From positions 21,400,665 to 21,464,664 of the forward strand of contig NC_133221.1 of the NCBI RefSeq assembly GCF_040436345.1: DNA of 64,000 nt, written 5' to 3'. Positions 40,280 to 52,811 of this stretch are shown here, one piece after another. The stretch is from Pagrus major (taxonomy: Eukaryota > Chordata > Actinopteri > Spariformes > Sparidae). The first letter of the stretch is position 1. Every line of letters begins with the position of its first letter. The translations under genes and the position numbers were made by a program. The notes below the pieces were generated by a model, which ran no database searches, was not told the origin of the DNA, and was given only the letters and a program-made list of their open reading frames with translations.

Positions 40280-42155
40280 ATGGATATAAGGGAATTCTTC
40301 CGACCACCGTGACCTAAAACTGCCTCCAGTAGGGCAGAGCAAGCTGAGGAACAAGCGACAGTGGAGCAGGAGCACCTTTTCCCCGCGGAGAAGGAGCAAG
40401 CAGCTAGTGAGCAGCTACTAGCTAGCAGCGACACACAGGCACAAGCCCCCTCAGCGAAGCCGGAGCAAGCGGATTATAGCGCCAAACCCAGTGATAATGA
40501 CAGGTGTCCTTTGCCCTCACCAGGCACAAGCTGACTTTCCAAAACACAAGGTCATGGTGGCCTTCAGGATGATCTTGGTGAGGACAAGCCCACTCAGGTC
40601 ATTTTGAATAAGTTTCCCTCTCGCCTTTTCAAGGGTCAGAAACGCTCATTTGCTGCCCTGTGGTACAGCCGTAGAGACTGGTTGGAGTACAGTGTTAATG
40701 AGTGATATTCTAACTGAAGAAATTGTACGTGAAGTCAGTGATTCATGGTTTACCATTAAAGTTGACGGCACCCGAGACCCCACTGGCTGTGAAAACATTT
40801 CTATCGTGATCCGCTTTGTAGCAGAAGATTTGGAAGTTAGGGAGCATTTACTAACTATTGCTACTGCAGATGTGGGAGATGCCAAAACTCTTGCAAACAC
40901 TATAATCACAGAGCTGCGCAGAGTTGGTTTAAGTACATCTAAAAGTCTCAGTCAGGTGTATGATGGTCATGTCCGGGAAGCACGGGGGTGTTCAGACGAT
41001 ACTGCAGGACACGCTCGCCAGAGAGATACCCTATCTCCATTGTTTTAATCATCAGCTCCACCTAGTTGTGATAAATGCAATGTCAAGCGAGGGAGCAATC
41101 GAGGACTTTTTTGGAGTTTGTGGGTCTCTCTACAAATTCATTAAGAAACCCACTGTTGCAGTCCACCATAAAGGAGACACGCTAAAATGTCTGCTCGACC
41201 ATCGGTGGACTGGCCATCTAGCTACCGTCACAGTCGTGCTCAAGTCATTTGATGACATTTTCTCTCTGTTGTCAGAGATTGACAGCAATCGTGCCTTTGG
41301 AACTGACTTACGAATTGAGGCAGCAGGTCTGATTCGGGCTATTTCAGAGCCAAGCTTTGAATTCATTGGATGCTTTGTGCAGAGGATTTTGCAGCTGCTT
41401 GAGGCCCCCAACAAAATGCTTCAGTCAGAACAAATGGATTTGCTCTCTGGGATGCGGTTAGTGAAAAGTGCATCTGAATGTGTTGCGCAACAGCGCTCAG
41501 AAAGTGAGTTTAACAACATCATGGGACAGTGTAGGGAGACAGGCCACAAAAGAGGAAGAGGACGGTTAACAAAAGTCTCCAAGAATATCTCGTTGAAGAG
41601 ACCGTTGGCCAGCAGCAGGGTGATACTGACGAGGGGGACACTGAACTGCGGAGATTATTCTACAGCACCTTGGATGCGGTGGGGGAAGAAATAAGCAAGC
41701 GTTTCAGTGAACACAACAGCACTTCAAACAGTGAAACGTTCCTCGAGGTCAAACATGTAAAGCCCATTCTGACTTCATCAAGCGCTGAAATCATTGAAGC
41801 AGAATTTGTGGTTGCTAGCCACTTCCTCAAAACAAACATGACTGCCGACGATGAAACCTGGACAATATCACAGATTGTCAAGACATTCCACAGCGCACTG
41901 GAGGCTATGCCAAGTGTGATGATGGCCTTTAAACATGCTCTGACATTTAGAGCATCAACAGCCATGTGTGAGAAATCTTTTTCCACTTTACAAAGTGTTC
42001 TCACAGACAATAGACTCAGCATGCTGCACCAACGAAAAGCACATTTAGTGCAGCTGGCCTTTGAAAGAGACTTAACTAAAAGATTTGCTACTGAATGGAA
42101 GGGGGCAGTAATGAAGAGGTTCAACTCTGGGAGAAGCCGACTGCATCTCTACTAA
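40280..42155 (+). pseudogene. Broken ZMYM1-like hAT transposase
   Basis: The start MDIREFFRPP is typical of these hAT proteins but hits TGA at 40310. The frame then stays open to about 40533. A TTF-type zinc-finger start follows (FPSRLFKGQKRSFAALWYS, DWLEYSV), then an apparent internal deletion to a DUF4371-like core (FTIKVDGTRDPTGCENISI). A frameshift near 40965 leads to MSGKHGGVQ...HCFNHQLHLVV, and another near 41600-41690 to the hAT dimerisation end (FRASTAMCEKSFSTLQSVL), stopping at 42153-42155. With at least one nonsense codon, two frameshifts and a deletion it cannot make transposase. Confidence 0.8.
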
Positions 42156-42159
42156 GTGG

Positions 42160-42343
42160 TAGGGGTGGGCGATATGGCAAAAATATCATATCACGATTTT
42201 TAAAAAATAAAATCACGATTTCGATTTTATCACGATCTTAAATCAAAAAAAGAAAAACAGACAATTTAGGCCAGGTAATTTGAACACTGTACTGTTAGCG
42301 CATTTACGGTTTATTAGCGGCCAAGCGCGACCTATCCATGCGC

Positions 42344-42402
<59 letters not shown>

Positions 42403-42771
42403 CGTGCGCACCCGAGAGAGGCGGCAGGTGGAGGGGCTAACTGGCAGAGATGAGAGATGGTGAAACGCTGTTTTTTTGTTTTTTTTAAAAAAGCGACCAA
42501 CCCCTCCGTTTGGCTTTCAGCCATGGCTCTGCATGCGGCTACCGCTACACACATAAACAAGGAGGCCGGTAAGAAAGCGCGTCACTGCCCGTAATTCGCT
42601 ATGATTGGTCGGTCAGGTTGATGACGTAATACGTTTGGTGCGTCGGTGCATCAGCATAGAACTGTAATGTATAGACTTTGCCCTAGACGATCCTGCGATC
42701 TCTGCACTCTGGCAGATCGTCTACACATTCTAATCCTTCACGATCTAATATCGTCATATCGCACACCCCTA
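42160..42771. mobile_element. 612-bp hAT-type MITE with 8-bp target duplication CTAAGTGG
   Basis: Ends are TAGGGGTGGGCGATATGGC and, inverted, TAGGGGTGTGCGATATGAC. Flanks are CTAAGTGG at 42152-42159 and 42772-42779, the 8 bp usual for hAT. There is no transposase frame inside. A (TG)n tract lies at 42344-42398. It is inserted at the stop codon of the hAT transposase remnant. Confidence 0.88.
42344..42398. repeat. (TG)n microsatellite in the MITE
   Basis: A long pure TG tract ending in TGCG units. Confidence 0.92.
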
Positions 42772-42779
42772 CTAAGTGG

Positions 42780-43199
42780 TGAGTAGTCTAAGCTATTTAG
42801 CTAAAGGGGGTGTGATATTGTGATTGTACAACTGGTTTTCATGTGCATATGAAGTGAAATTTGTTCTTGTACTGGTAATATGGTAATAGACCATTGCCAT
42901 TTGTCTATTATGGATGTATGTATGTATGTATGTGCAGATCTGTGGGAAATGCCCCCTGTGATCATCACATGCTCCCCTTACAATATGGTTCTGGAGCCGG
43001 GCTGATGCCACTTGACGTGCACCACCCACCAGAACACTGTTGCAGACCAAGTATTATCAGACTTGTTCCAGCTCAGACCATGGATACTTGATTGGATTGG
43101 GATGTGATAAACTTGGAGGCCAAGTCAACACCTTGAATACTTCATTACGTTTCTCTGGCCATTCCTGAGCAGTTTGTAACAGGGCACATTGTCCTGCTC
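42780..43199. other. Flank of the hAT/MITE insertion, unresolved
   Basis: It contains a short TATG repeat (42911-42931). It probably includes the distal end of the hAT element, but no clear terminal inverted repeat was found. No gene was seen. Confidence 0.4.
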
Positions 43200-44286
43200 G
43201 GGGAGCCACTGCCAACGTGGAACGTTGTTGTTGTTGTTGAGCGGGGAAATACTTTGTCTGCAACAGTGTTTGGGTGGGTGGTGCACATCAGGTAGCATCC
43301 ACATCAATGACATGACCTAAGGTTTCCCAGCAGAACACTGCATTTTAACAAGATGACCAATCTTATTCACTTTACCTCTTAGTCCTTTCAATATTGAGGC
43401 AGCTGATCTGTGTATGTTGGAATCTAGCTCTCAATCTGTGAACCATTTTTCTTGCTAAAATGTGCATAATTGAAGGCCAAAATCATGTATAAAATCACCT
43501 CATGGCTGATAACACTGACAGGTAAGAAAGACAGCATCAGATCAATATAATTGTCATCCTCACTGAAGTTTGAGAGTGTAAACATCGAACGACCTGACAT
43601 GAAAAACAAGTCATTAAAGCAGCAAACTAAAAATTATCAGCCCGACCTGTTCAAACATTAACAACACAGTCAGATGTAGTGACCTCCCTCAGGTTGTTAA
43701 TTGGCTGAGATCACATCAGAAACACATGTTAGATGAGTAATAAAGAACATTTTTCTCTCTCTGCTCCCTCAATAAATCCAGCACGACAATAAAGTCTGAC
43801 TTTGGAAGAACAAGAGCTGGTAATGATCAATTATTAACAGAAATATTTGAGAGACACGTGCAGGACATCAGTTTGATAACACTGATCACATGGAGCATGT
43901 CACCAGAATACTGAAAACACAGCACACAAACATAAATTATTTATTAGAACCTGTACCCCCATCAGTCAGAACATTAAGAAGACTAATAGGTGAAGTGAAA
44001 AACATTGATCACCTTGTTACAATGAAATGTGCTGTGGGAAACCTTAACAGGGCACATTGTTCTGCTCGGGGAGCCACTGCCAACGTAGAACGTTGTTGTT
44101 TTTTTGTTGTCAAAATAGACACATTTCTGGAATGAAAAAATGAATTGCTGGTTTAGTTTTCAGTCTTACCTTCTCCATCTCTCTTTAGAGCCTCCACCTG
44201 GTTTTCTGTGACATTAGTCCTGGCTTTAATGGAGATCAGCTCTGTTGTTTGTGCTGGAAAAAAGTCACATCATGACATATTTGTCT
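43200..44286 (-). pseudogene. Decayed C1q type B fragment
   Basis: Minus strand. It has a type B first exon equivalent (43537-43376) with a nonsense codon (TAC to TAG at the SYIPT position) and a 5-bp insertion relative to 35578-35734, plus an intact 84-nt coil exon (44253-44170). There are no globular exons. It is a third, partial copy of the unit seen at 35400-35735 and 59640-59972. Confidence 0.7.
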
Positions 44287-46487
44287 GTAACCTGTGTACA
44301 CATACACCTATGTTTGATAGTCTAGGAACTTATGCCATCGCCTCTGCATTAAATTGGGGCCCTGTTTTTGTTGTTAACCCTTTTCATCTGGATGAAGAAG
44401 ATTTACAGGAAGGAGGCGTCTTCCAGGCTGACCATCTTATCTCCTGGCAGAGAGGATAGTGTTCTCCTGGACCATAAAGACTTCAAATGAGGACAGTTTT
44501 AATTAATTTACAACCCAAAGCCTGTGGATGAACTTTCTCTCCCATTTCTGAACTCTCTTTCTCTTACTTCTGATACACAAACACACTCTCCAGAGTGGAC
44601 ATCAGACACCTTCTGACGTGTTTTTCTATGCTGTTACTCTGTCTTCTGTAATTTACGACACATCTGGATGCTATCTGGTCACATTCCATTCAAATGGCCT
44701 CTGTATTCTTCCAGATTTCAGACCATTTCTAATTAACCATTAAGTCAGTATCTCACAATCTTATTTCTAACACATTAAGAAACAGTAAGAGAAGCTCATA
44801 AAACTGATCTTTCTCCCGTTTCTCTACGATTAAGATTGACTGAAATAAAATTGTAATGTTTAATCTGTACTGTGTTCGGTGGAACCACAGCACCTCCTGA
44901 TGGTGAGTCCTGATACAGTTGGACGAGAAATATTCTGTTTAATATGTTCATGGTTATAACCAGTAAATGACTCTGATATGTCTTTGTTTTAACAAGTATT
45001 AAGCTGAATATGTATAATTAATGTTTAATCACGTCATAATCATTTTCATGATAGACAAAGTACATCTATTAAGCCATGGTGAGAATCTGTGAGAAGGTGA
45101 AGCACTGTTTTGTAACGTTTAAATCTTGGAGATAAAAGCCGGTAAGCCCCGCCTAGACACGCCTCGATTTGCGAATAATAAAACGGAGAGATCACGTCTC
45201 TCGTGTTCAGTTTACAGTTCAGTTTTTACAGTTTTTGTTTTAGTTCAGTTTTAATTTTTGTTTTAAAGTTTCTTTTGTAACTTATTTTGAAGCTCTTTAC
45301 TTTGAAACACGCTCCAAGACAGCGATCTCATCAGAAGTGCTCATGCGTTGATTTTTCTCATTTTATATTTTTCGCAGTATTGATTAGCTTCTTTTATTAA
45401 GTTTGTACCAGAACGAAGTTCTGTTTTAATTTGTTTTATACCGTTAAGTATCGTAACCCGCTTTTGAAGAAGTGAACTTAATTTAGATTACCTTGCATTA
45501 ACTAACAACGGAAGATCCGCCTGATCAACGTATCATCCTCAGTTATTTTATTCAAGAAGTTAAATCTAGTTTACAAAGTCAGAGCCTGAGAACCACTCGA
45601 AGAAACGAAGAAGAACATCTTTATCACAATCATCATCACGACTACAGCAACTTGCTGTGTCCGAGACCGTGCAAGCGGTTTCCAACGAAAGACAGACTCT
45701 GTGACAAGCCCCCAGCGCTCGCTAGCGGTATCATCCCGCTGGGCATTGAGCCAAGATCTGCACCGGATCGATACGGGACCAGCGGCCCTCTTCCTAAGAC
45801 AACGGACCGAGGTGCCCAACCGACTGATACCGGACGAGCTGACCCCCGGCCATTGGACCGGGACTGCCAGCTAGAGCTGCAAATCACCCGAGGGAATCCG
45901 CCGCCGCGGACCCCGCAACTCTGCTAAGAAAGTAGGCTCTCCATCACTCACAACAGCTGGATTCACACATGATACATGAGATGGTCTATGGCTCTGATTC
46001 ATATCTTTTAGCTTAAGAGAAATTCGGTTAGGGTCTCGTTAGTATTAAAAATTACACCCGTAATCTTTAAATGCTTCACCCTAACTCATGATCTCACCAT
46101 CAGCCAATATTCCACTAATAACCCATGACTTAGTTATGTCATATTTCTTGTTACCTGTGTTATTCATTTAAATTGCCATTTCATTTATTTAACCTGAATT
46201 ATTTAGTCAATAAACATATTTAACCGTATGTCGTTGTCTGTGCAGGTTTGTTTTTAATGTGGAGAACCGATGGATATGTGTAGAATTCATTGCTTCATAT
46301 ATGAGATTGAATAAATTGATCTGAAATTGATTAGAATTGATACAAGTTAAACTTGTCCAGTCGAATTTGATTAATTACCTCCGGATTATTCAAATAGACA
46401 AAATAACGGAGGTGGTGCCCCATTAACGAGTGTTTATTATTAGTACAGTTAAACTGGTCAGGAGAATTCAGAAACAAGCAACATAAT
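44287..46487. mobile_element. About 2.2-kb insertion in a C1q intron, with LTR-like signals
   Basis: Flanks are C1q intron: CATGACATATTTGTCTG on the left and TACTCAGTGTTTCATTGTCC on the right, adjacent in other units. Inside, GATAAAAGCC (45131) is followed by AATAAA (45177) and a GAGAGATCACGTCTCT hairpin, as at a TATA/R region of an LTR. GGTGGTGCCCC (46413) faintly resembles a primer-binding site. A 91-codon GC-rich frame (45652-45927, + strand) matches nothing I know. No gag or pol frame and no second LTR were seen; a solo LTR or degraded element is inferred. Confidence 0.4.
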
Positions 46488-46529
46488 TAATTGTAATGTG
46501 TTTACTCAGTGTTTCATTGTCCTGATTTC

Positions 46530-46700
46530 AGAGGTAACTAGTTACATTTACTCTGTTACAGGTAGTTGAGTAACTTTTCCGGGGTAAATTGTATTTTCTG
46601 GAGAAGTTTTAATGCAGTGTACTTTTACTGTTACTTGAGTAGATTTTCTGAAGAAAATCTGTACTTTACTCTGTTACATTTGGAAACAATGGCGCTACTT
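46530..46700. repeat. Teleost interspersed repeat (TTACTTGAGTA type)
   Basis: It has GTAACTAGTTACATTTACTC, ACTTTTACTGTTACTTGAGT and TACTTTACTCTGTTACATTT, a pattern common in fish genomes. Class not determined. Confidence 0.5.
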
Positions 46701-47089
46701 TTGTTATTTTATGCATTCATGCACATTCTGTTAAGAGGCAGCTGGGCCCAGGTCTGCTGGAGCTCTGTTATCAGTCCTACCACAGCCACGGGCAGCGGGC
46801 TGCATTTGTATGAAGTAGGTAGAACATCAGAGAACCCATCGCTGACAGAGAGCTACAAGTGTGTCTGTTGTGGTAATAAGTTTGATAATATATACACACA
46901 GTACATCATGCTTCAAAACTACTGCTGCTCTCCCTACTTTCTGCACTAATAGTAAATATTCAAGCTAACAGCGTGTGAGCGCTGAGTGCCATGCATTCAA
47001 CTGGTCATGTTCATTGGTGTAACCTGATGAAATGACTGAAAAGTAGAAACCAAGTTGTGCACACGAATGTGGACATGACTGATAACATG
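46701..47089. other. Sequence before copy 2, nothing recognised
   Basis: No gene or repeat recognised. The duplication border is at 47090. Confidence 0.5.
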
Positions 47090-47308
47090 TTTGTTATTTA
47101 CAATTTTATACATTGTTTTTGCTTTCCTTACAAAATTTGACAACATGCAGCTTGACATACTGGACAAAAGTAACTTCACATGTGCTTTAAATGCCTGTTT
47201 CTTACACTGAAATGTCACTAATACAAGAAGAAGAAGGCAGTGGCTTCAGAAACAGTTCCCAACATTAGTGACACTTCCTCTCTTCTTTGACCTTTGACCC
47301 CCCTGCAG

Positions 47309-48760
47309 ATCAGACCAAGCTGAGGAGGAGCGCCCACCCAGCCACAGTTTGTCCAACTCCAAACTAGGGCTGCAGGGGCTGGAGGAGGAAGAAGAGGAAG
47401 TGGAGGGTGACGATGAGGAGGAGGAGGAAGGCAGTCTGACAGAGAAGTCTCATGATGAGGCGCCCGAGTCCCCGTCTCCCGTCACAACAGGAGTGTACGA
47501 GGAGGACGAGGAGGAGGAAGAGTCAGCTCCATTAGCTATGAGCTATGAACACACTCGCAGGTAAACCACATGTAATATGTCCATTAACAGAAACTGCCTG
47601 TTTTAACTTCTGTCTTTATAACTTCTGCTAATACTAAACTGCACTATATACTGAGCAGGGCAGACAGAAGTAAAACAAAGACTGAACATATAGATTCCCT
47701 TAACAGACACTCAGAAGGTCAGCTTGTGAGGTCAGCTTCTGCTCCTTCTCTTCTCTCCTTTTTCTTCTTCGTCCTTTTATTAAATGTACATCTCCTTTTC
47801 TCTTCTCTTCATGTTTCCTTTCACCTAAACTTCCTCCTTGTCCTTCCGCCTTCCATCACATTAACTTTCCATCTATCCCTCCCCAACCGACCCTTCCACA
47901 CTGCCCTATTTCTGCCATCCATGTGTCCATCCACCCCTCGGTGTGCAGGTGTATAGAGGAGGAGGGCTCTCTCCTGGACCTGGAGGGTCTGCCCAGCTTT
48001 CCTAAGAGCCTGGAGGGGTTACGTAAAGCAGCCAGTGGCGAGCAACCCTTTGATGTTAAAGACATTTTTAACACTTCACTAGAGTCGGAGGCATTGAAAG
48101 AGACTTTGTACAGACAGGCTAAAACCCAGGTATGTGACTGGCTTTTGGATGTCCACTAAAAGAGGGAGGGACAGGAAAGATGTTCTGATAACACAGGAGG
48201 AAGGGAACAAAGCTGATTGATCAAGAGATGAGAGGGATCCTTTCACATGTTCAGGTTCTTGATAGCTGAAACTGTAGCTTAAAAGTGCCTCTTGTCCTGC
48301 CCAATCATGTCTTTTCCTTTCACTTAACCTACTAACATTACCTGTAACTGCTCTTTCTCATCTTCAGTCTTAAAACAGTCTAAAGAAACATAATTACATG
48401 GTATAGTGTCATGAATGTAAAGGATAATATGGTGTATCACAACTTGAGATCTGGGAACATGGCAACATCACTACAGAGAAAGTAACGGAAAGTAACAGAA
48501 ATGAGACCTAATGAACCAGAATCGTCCTTTTATTTCTTAACAGGTCATTGGACGGAGGAAAATGTTACTAAAAATGAAAAACTGTGCAGTTTTCTCTCAT
48601 TAAAAGTCATCTGTCTTCTCCCGCAGGCTTATGCAATGATGCTGTCTCTCTCGGAGAACAACGCTTTGCACGGGCCCTCCCAGAACTCTCTGGACGCTTG
48701 GCTGAGCATGGGAGGTGGACCGTCTGAGACGAGCAGCTTTCACCCGCTCAACCACATCTA

Positions 48761-48761
<1 letters not shown>
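47309..48761 (+). pseudogene. prdm16: Duplicate of the last three prdm16 coding exons
   Basis: Exons 47309-47560, 47949-48129 and 48627-48761 have the same lengths (252, 181, 135 nt) and splice sites as the originals. I count five synonymous changes and one Asp-to-Glu change (CIEEEG for CIEEDG). The frame is intact to TAG at 48759-48761. There is no promoter or upstream exon in the copy. It is an orphan 3' fragment, or could be used as an alternative 3' end for prdm16 transcripts that skip the first set. Confidence 0.82.
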
Positions 48762-48805
<44 letters not shown>

Positions 48806-48940
48806 GTGGGAGGAAGAGGACAGACAGAAGCAAGAGACTGACATGTGGACATGAGTACTGAGAAGACACGGCCGAAGAAGAATTCAGTGTCACGTTCATT
48901 CAAGATAGAGAGAATATGTCTGTGTGGATATGTGTGTTCA

Positions 48941-49004
<64 letters not shown>

Positions 49005-52000
49005 AGTGAGTGAGTGAGTGAGTGAGTGAGTGAGTGAGTGAGAGGAGGGAGAGACTGTCCCTTGGTGAGGCGTCTCGCAAGACTCTGTCAAAGAGAAAGC
49101 ACTGCTAAGCTCCTGTTGATGTGAAGGACATGATGAATGCTTCTCAACAGCATTGAAACTCTGCATTACTCCGATCCTCCCCACGTCCACAAGGCTCCCC
49201 CAGCACCACAGAGACCCTACGGAAGGCTCTCATAAAGACACTTAATGACTAGTATGTCTCTAAAGTCTGTGTACACCGCCTACTATAAGCACTGCAGCAT
49301 CAGCACTGCATGTCCACAAGGTGGTGCTGTTTCACCAGGAACATAGTGGGCGAGTGCACTATTGTCTCCAGGTTTCCCCCATCGATCATGGGCGACTCAT
49401 TTACTGATCTTGTTTCAATTCTAACTGCAGAATCAACAATAGCACCACACTAAATGTTACTTGAGGAAATGAACAGCTCCAGTAGACTGTTGATTTTTGG
49501 AATGATTACATGGAGAATGATGTTCAAATGTGCATGGCAACTGGTGATTTTAATGAGCTATTTGGGACACTAGCCATCGTAATTGGTTCCCCAATGTGAT
49601 CACGCTGAAAATGAATTGAAATCGAAAAATGAGGAAAGTCTGTCTCTGCTTGTTTATTTCATGGTCATTTGTTAATTTTATTTACTTTCTGTCCTCTTAG
49701 ATACCACAGTATTGTTTCTTTGTAGGCACCACAGTGCTAAAATTGTTAATATAATTATTTTAGAGAAGGACCAAAATTGTATGATATTGTCATATGGTGT
49801 ACAAAATAACCTAGATGTTCATAGCAAGAGTGGTATGTGCCAAATAACCCATAGAAAATGTTTTGTTCTCTGACAATCATTTCATTTCCAAGGGGCTCGC
49901 CTTTGCTGTCATAGTTTTTTTTTTCTTATTACGCTCTTATAAATTTGATTTCAGAAGTGTGTGTATGTATTTATTTTTTGGTTGTTTTGTCATGACTGGA
50001 GGAGCGAAAATGAAGAAAAGTCATTTTATCTCCCTTTCTTGTTGCTGAAGGAATGAACGCCTGTCAGAGCGTGAGGGAGATTCTGAATCTCTGGTATTGA
50101 TGCGTTAGTGTGCCAAAATGGAAAGAACCCATGAAATTAATAGTTTTTATTTATAGTGGAAGATAGCTGTAGTTAGTTTTAGGTCCTATTTGGCATTGTA
50201 ATGTCCTGCAGTGTTCAGTTTTTTTTTTTTCTCGTTTCAGTTCAACCATTTTACCCAGTATGCTGAATGTGTCTTGTTCAAATTGGCGTGCAAATTGGCT
50301 CAAGTGTTATAATGGCGGGAGCAGACTTGGACAACTTTCACTATGAACGTCAGAAAGGGGCATTACATTGTCGCTACTGAATCTGACTAGTTTCCACCAC
50401 ATCAAGCTCCCTTTTCCTTTTGTTTTTCATCCGATACATGTAGTGTAACCAATAAATATTCCCTTTAAAAGTAGTTGTCCTGTATGACGTGGTCCAAAAG
50501 TTTAAAAAACACAGTCACATCTGCATGAAAATCTGGTTTCTGCTGCATTGGTAGTGACACATTCACTATTCATGCAAGAAGGAAGGCAAGGACTGATGAA
50601 ACCAGAAGACAAGAGCAAAGTAAACCACAGAGAGTCAAAACGGATGTCATAATTCTGCTGGTCGGTCCTTCCAACACATGTAAAAAATGTCTACTCTGGA
50701 CAGGGAAAGCAGAAAACACTTGATCATGAATTTAACTTTATGTTCCCTGTTCTTCTTGTGAGATCATACTGAAACTCATTCCATGTGGTCTACAAGGTAG
50801 CTGTGCCATGGAGGGCATGAGTCATTTACTGTAGATAACTGTAGATAGCTGCAGGAGGCAGGGGGGGTGAGCATTGTTGATCATTGTTGCCTTGATCCTC
50901 CCTGCGTACTGGGACTTTCAGAACTAGGCCTGATGCTGTATTTTCAAACTAGTACTTAAACCAATATGGGTCCAAGCCATAAATTGATCAGGCTTAGGTC
51001 TCTAGAACTTCGATCACAGATAGAGGAGACTAGTTTCACTTTCAGTAGACGAGCAGCTCATGCTCGACATGGAGGGATAAGAAAAATCTGAAACAGAAGC
51101 ACTGTAATTTTTCTTCACCACAGCAGGTGGTGGTGTGATGCGAGGACTGATGCATCATCTCATTTTTCTAAAGACAGAAGTCTTTTTTTTTTATAATTCT
51201 ACTGAATGAGATTTCATTCATGGTAAACACATTGTTTTCCAACTTGTGGTTATAAAATGTAAAGACTTGGGTTGTTAAGTTTTTAGGTTGACTATATGTA
51301 GTAATTCATGTCATGGACTACTGTAATAAGTACGCGCTGTGTAAAGCAAAGGAATCGAAGGCATTGAAGTATTCCATTTTGCCAACTTCAGAAAGTATTC
51401 TGGCAGATGGTCGCTGAAATGTATTTCAGCATAATCGAACATGGTTGCTGTTTCCCCCCCACTGTTACAGGAGAAAGTAAAAAATATACATATTGTTTCT
51501 TTTGAACTGTATAGTATTTTAAAGAATGAAAAACAATGATGCATTTGTCTGAAGAAAAAAAAATCATTGAAAAATATGGGTTTAAATGGATGGTGCTTGT
51601 TTTGTTTGAATCTGAGTTGTATATCGCCTCTGTTATGTTTATTGAAAACAAACAAAAAAAAAGATATTGTGCATGACGTGTTTAGCAGTCATAATGATGT
51701 CCATTTGTGAAATGTGTATCAAATCAAAAAATGAGAGAAAAAAAAAGAAAAGAAAAAAAGAAATCCGTAGATGCACTTATTGTACATGTGGTTAGGTTAG
51801 TAGGTTTGACTTCAAGTTCTTGACTGCCTTACAGGTGGCTCTGAAAGACATAGAAAAGACTTGTGGGACAAGACATAATGAAAAACAATAAAGGATTGTA
51901 GAATAATATTGAACAATTCTGAAATTGCAGTTCTTTTGATGCTTGTGATTATTGAAGATGTACTTTAGAGAAATTTCATTGAAAAGATATGACTCTGATG

Positions 52001-52105
52001 TTAATTCTGTAGAATAGCAATGTATACCAAATGTAATCTTTCCAATGCTATGAAGAATTTATACATGAAATTGATATGCAATAAAACCTGTGTGCTTTTT
52101 AAATG
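48762..52105 (+). pseudogene. prdm16: Duplicate of the prdm16 3' UTR
   Basis: It follows 22806-26165 almost base for base, including AATAAA at 52080-52085. The differences are microsatellite lengths (48764-48802 GA; 48943-49042 TG/GAGT), small indels and scattered substitutions. One of two tandem TGCATCAGCAC repeats (23350-23370) is missing near 49300. Confidence 0.75.
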
Positions 52106-52811
52106 AGACGTCCACTGTATGTGTGTGAGTTAAGAGAATGATCAGTGAAAGGCAACTCAAGTGGTTTCCCTCCCAGTGTCTAATTCATTATTTATGGACA
52201 GCTGAAACACTTCATCAGTCAATTCATCATTTAAGTCTTTAATCAAGCAACAAGCATTTTTTTTTTTTTTTAATACAAAGTACATTTGATACATTTGGGG
52301 TTTGGACTGTTGATTTCTTTATGTATTAATGGTTTGTCTAATAGGGACAGATAGAGTATACATAGACAAACTGAACCAGTTGTCCAGTGCAAGTAGTGTT
52401 TATAGCAGATGCAACAACCATCCCTAGAAGGGCTTCCATGAGAATAAGAAATTAAAACAATGAGATAAAAGACAGTTATGTCCTATGATGAGTTATGATG
52501 AGGAAGGTCTCTTAAAAGTTTGCTGCAAATTTAAGTGATCAAGTAGGTAAAAGTTAATGAATGCAGATCATTCACAGCCCACAACAGAAGTACAGAAAGT
52601 ATTTATAATGAGCATGTGAAGACATCACAATACCCTGAGTGTTACCCTCAAGAACATTTTACTCCATACAGAACGAGGAATAAATACAGACAGGTGCTAA
52701 GTCAATCTGTCATTACATGACAAAGTATAGACTTCTGAACTGAAAATGGATCAGAGTGACCGAGAACAGCGTTTTAAAATCTGAATGTGAGATGACAGGG
52801 AAGATGAAATA

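Noticed and set aside
47349-47564. An acidic 71-codon frame read as an independent small gene
   Set aside because: It is the duplicated acidic exon of prdm16, with splice sites at both ends.
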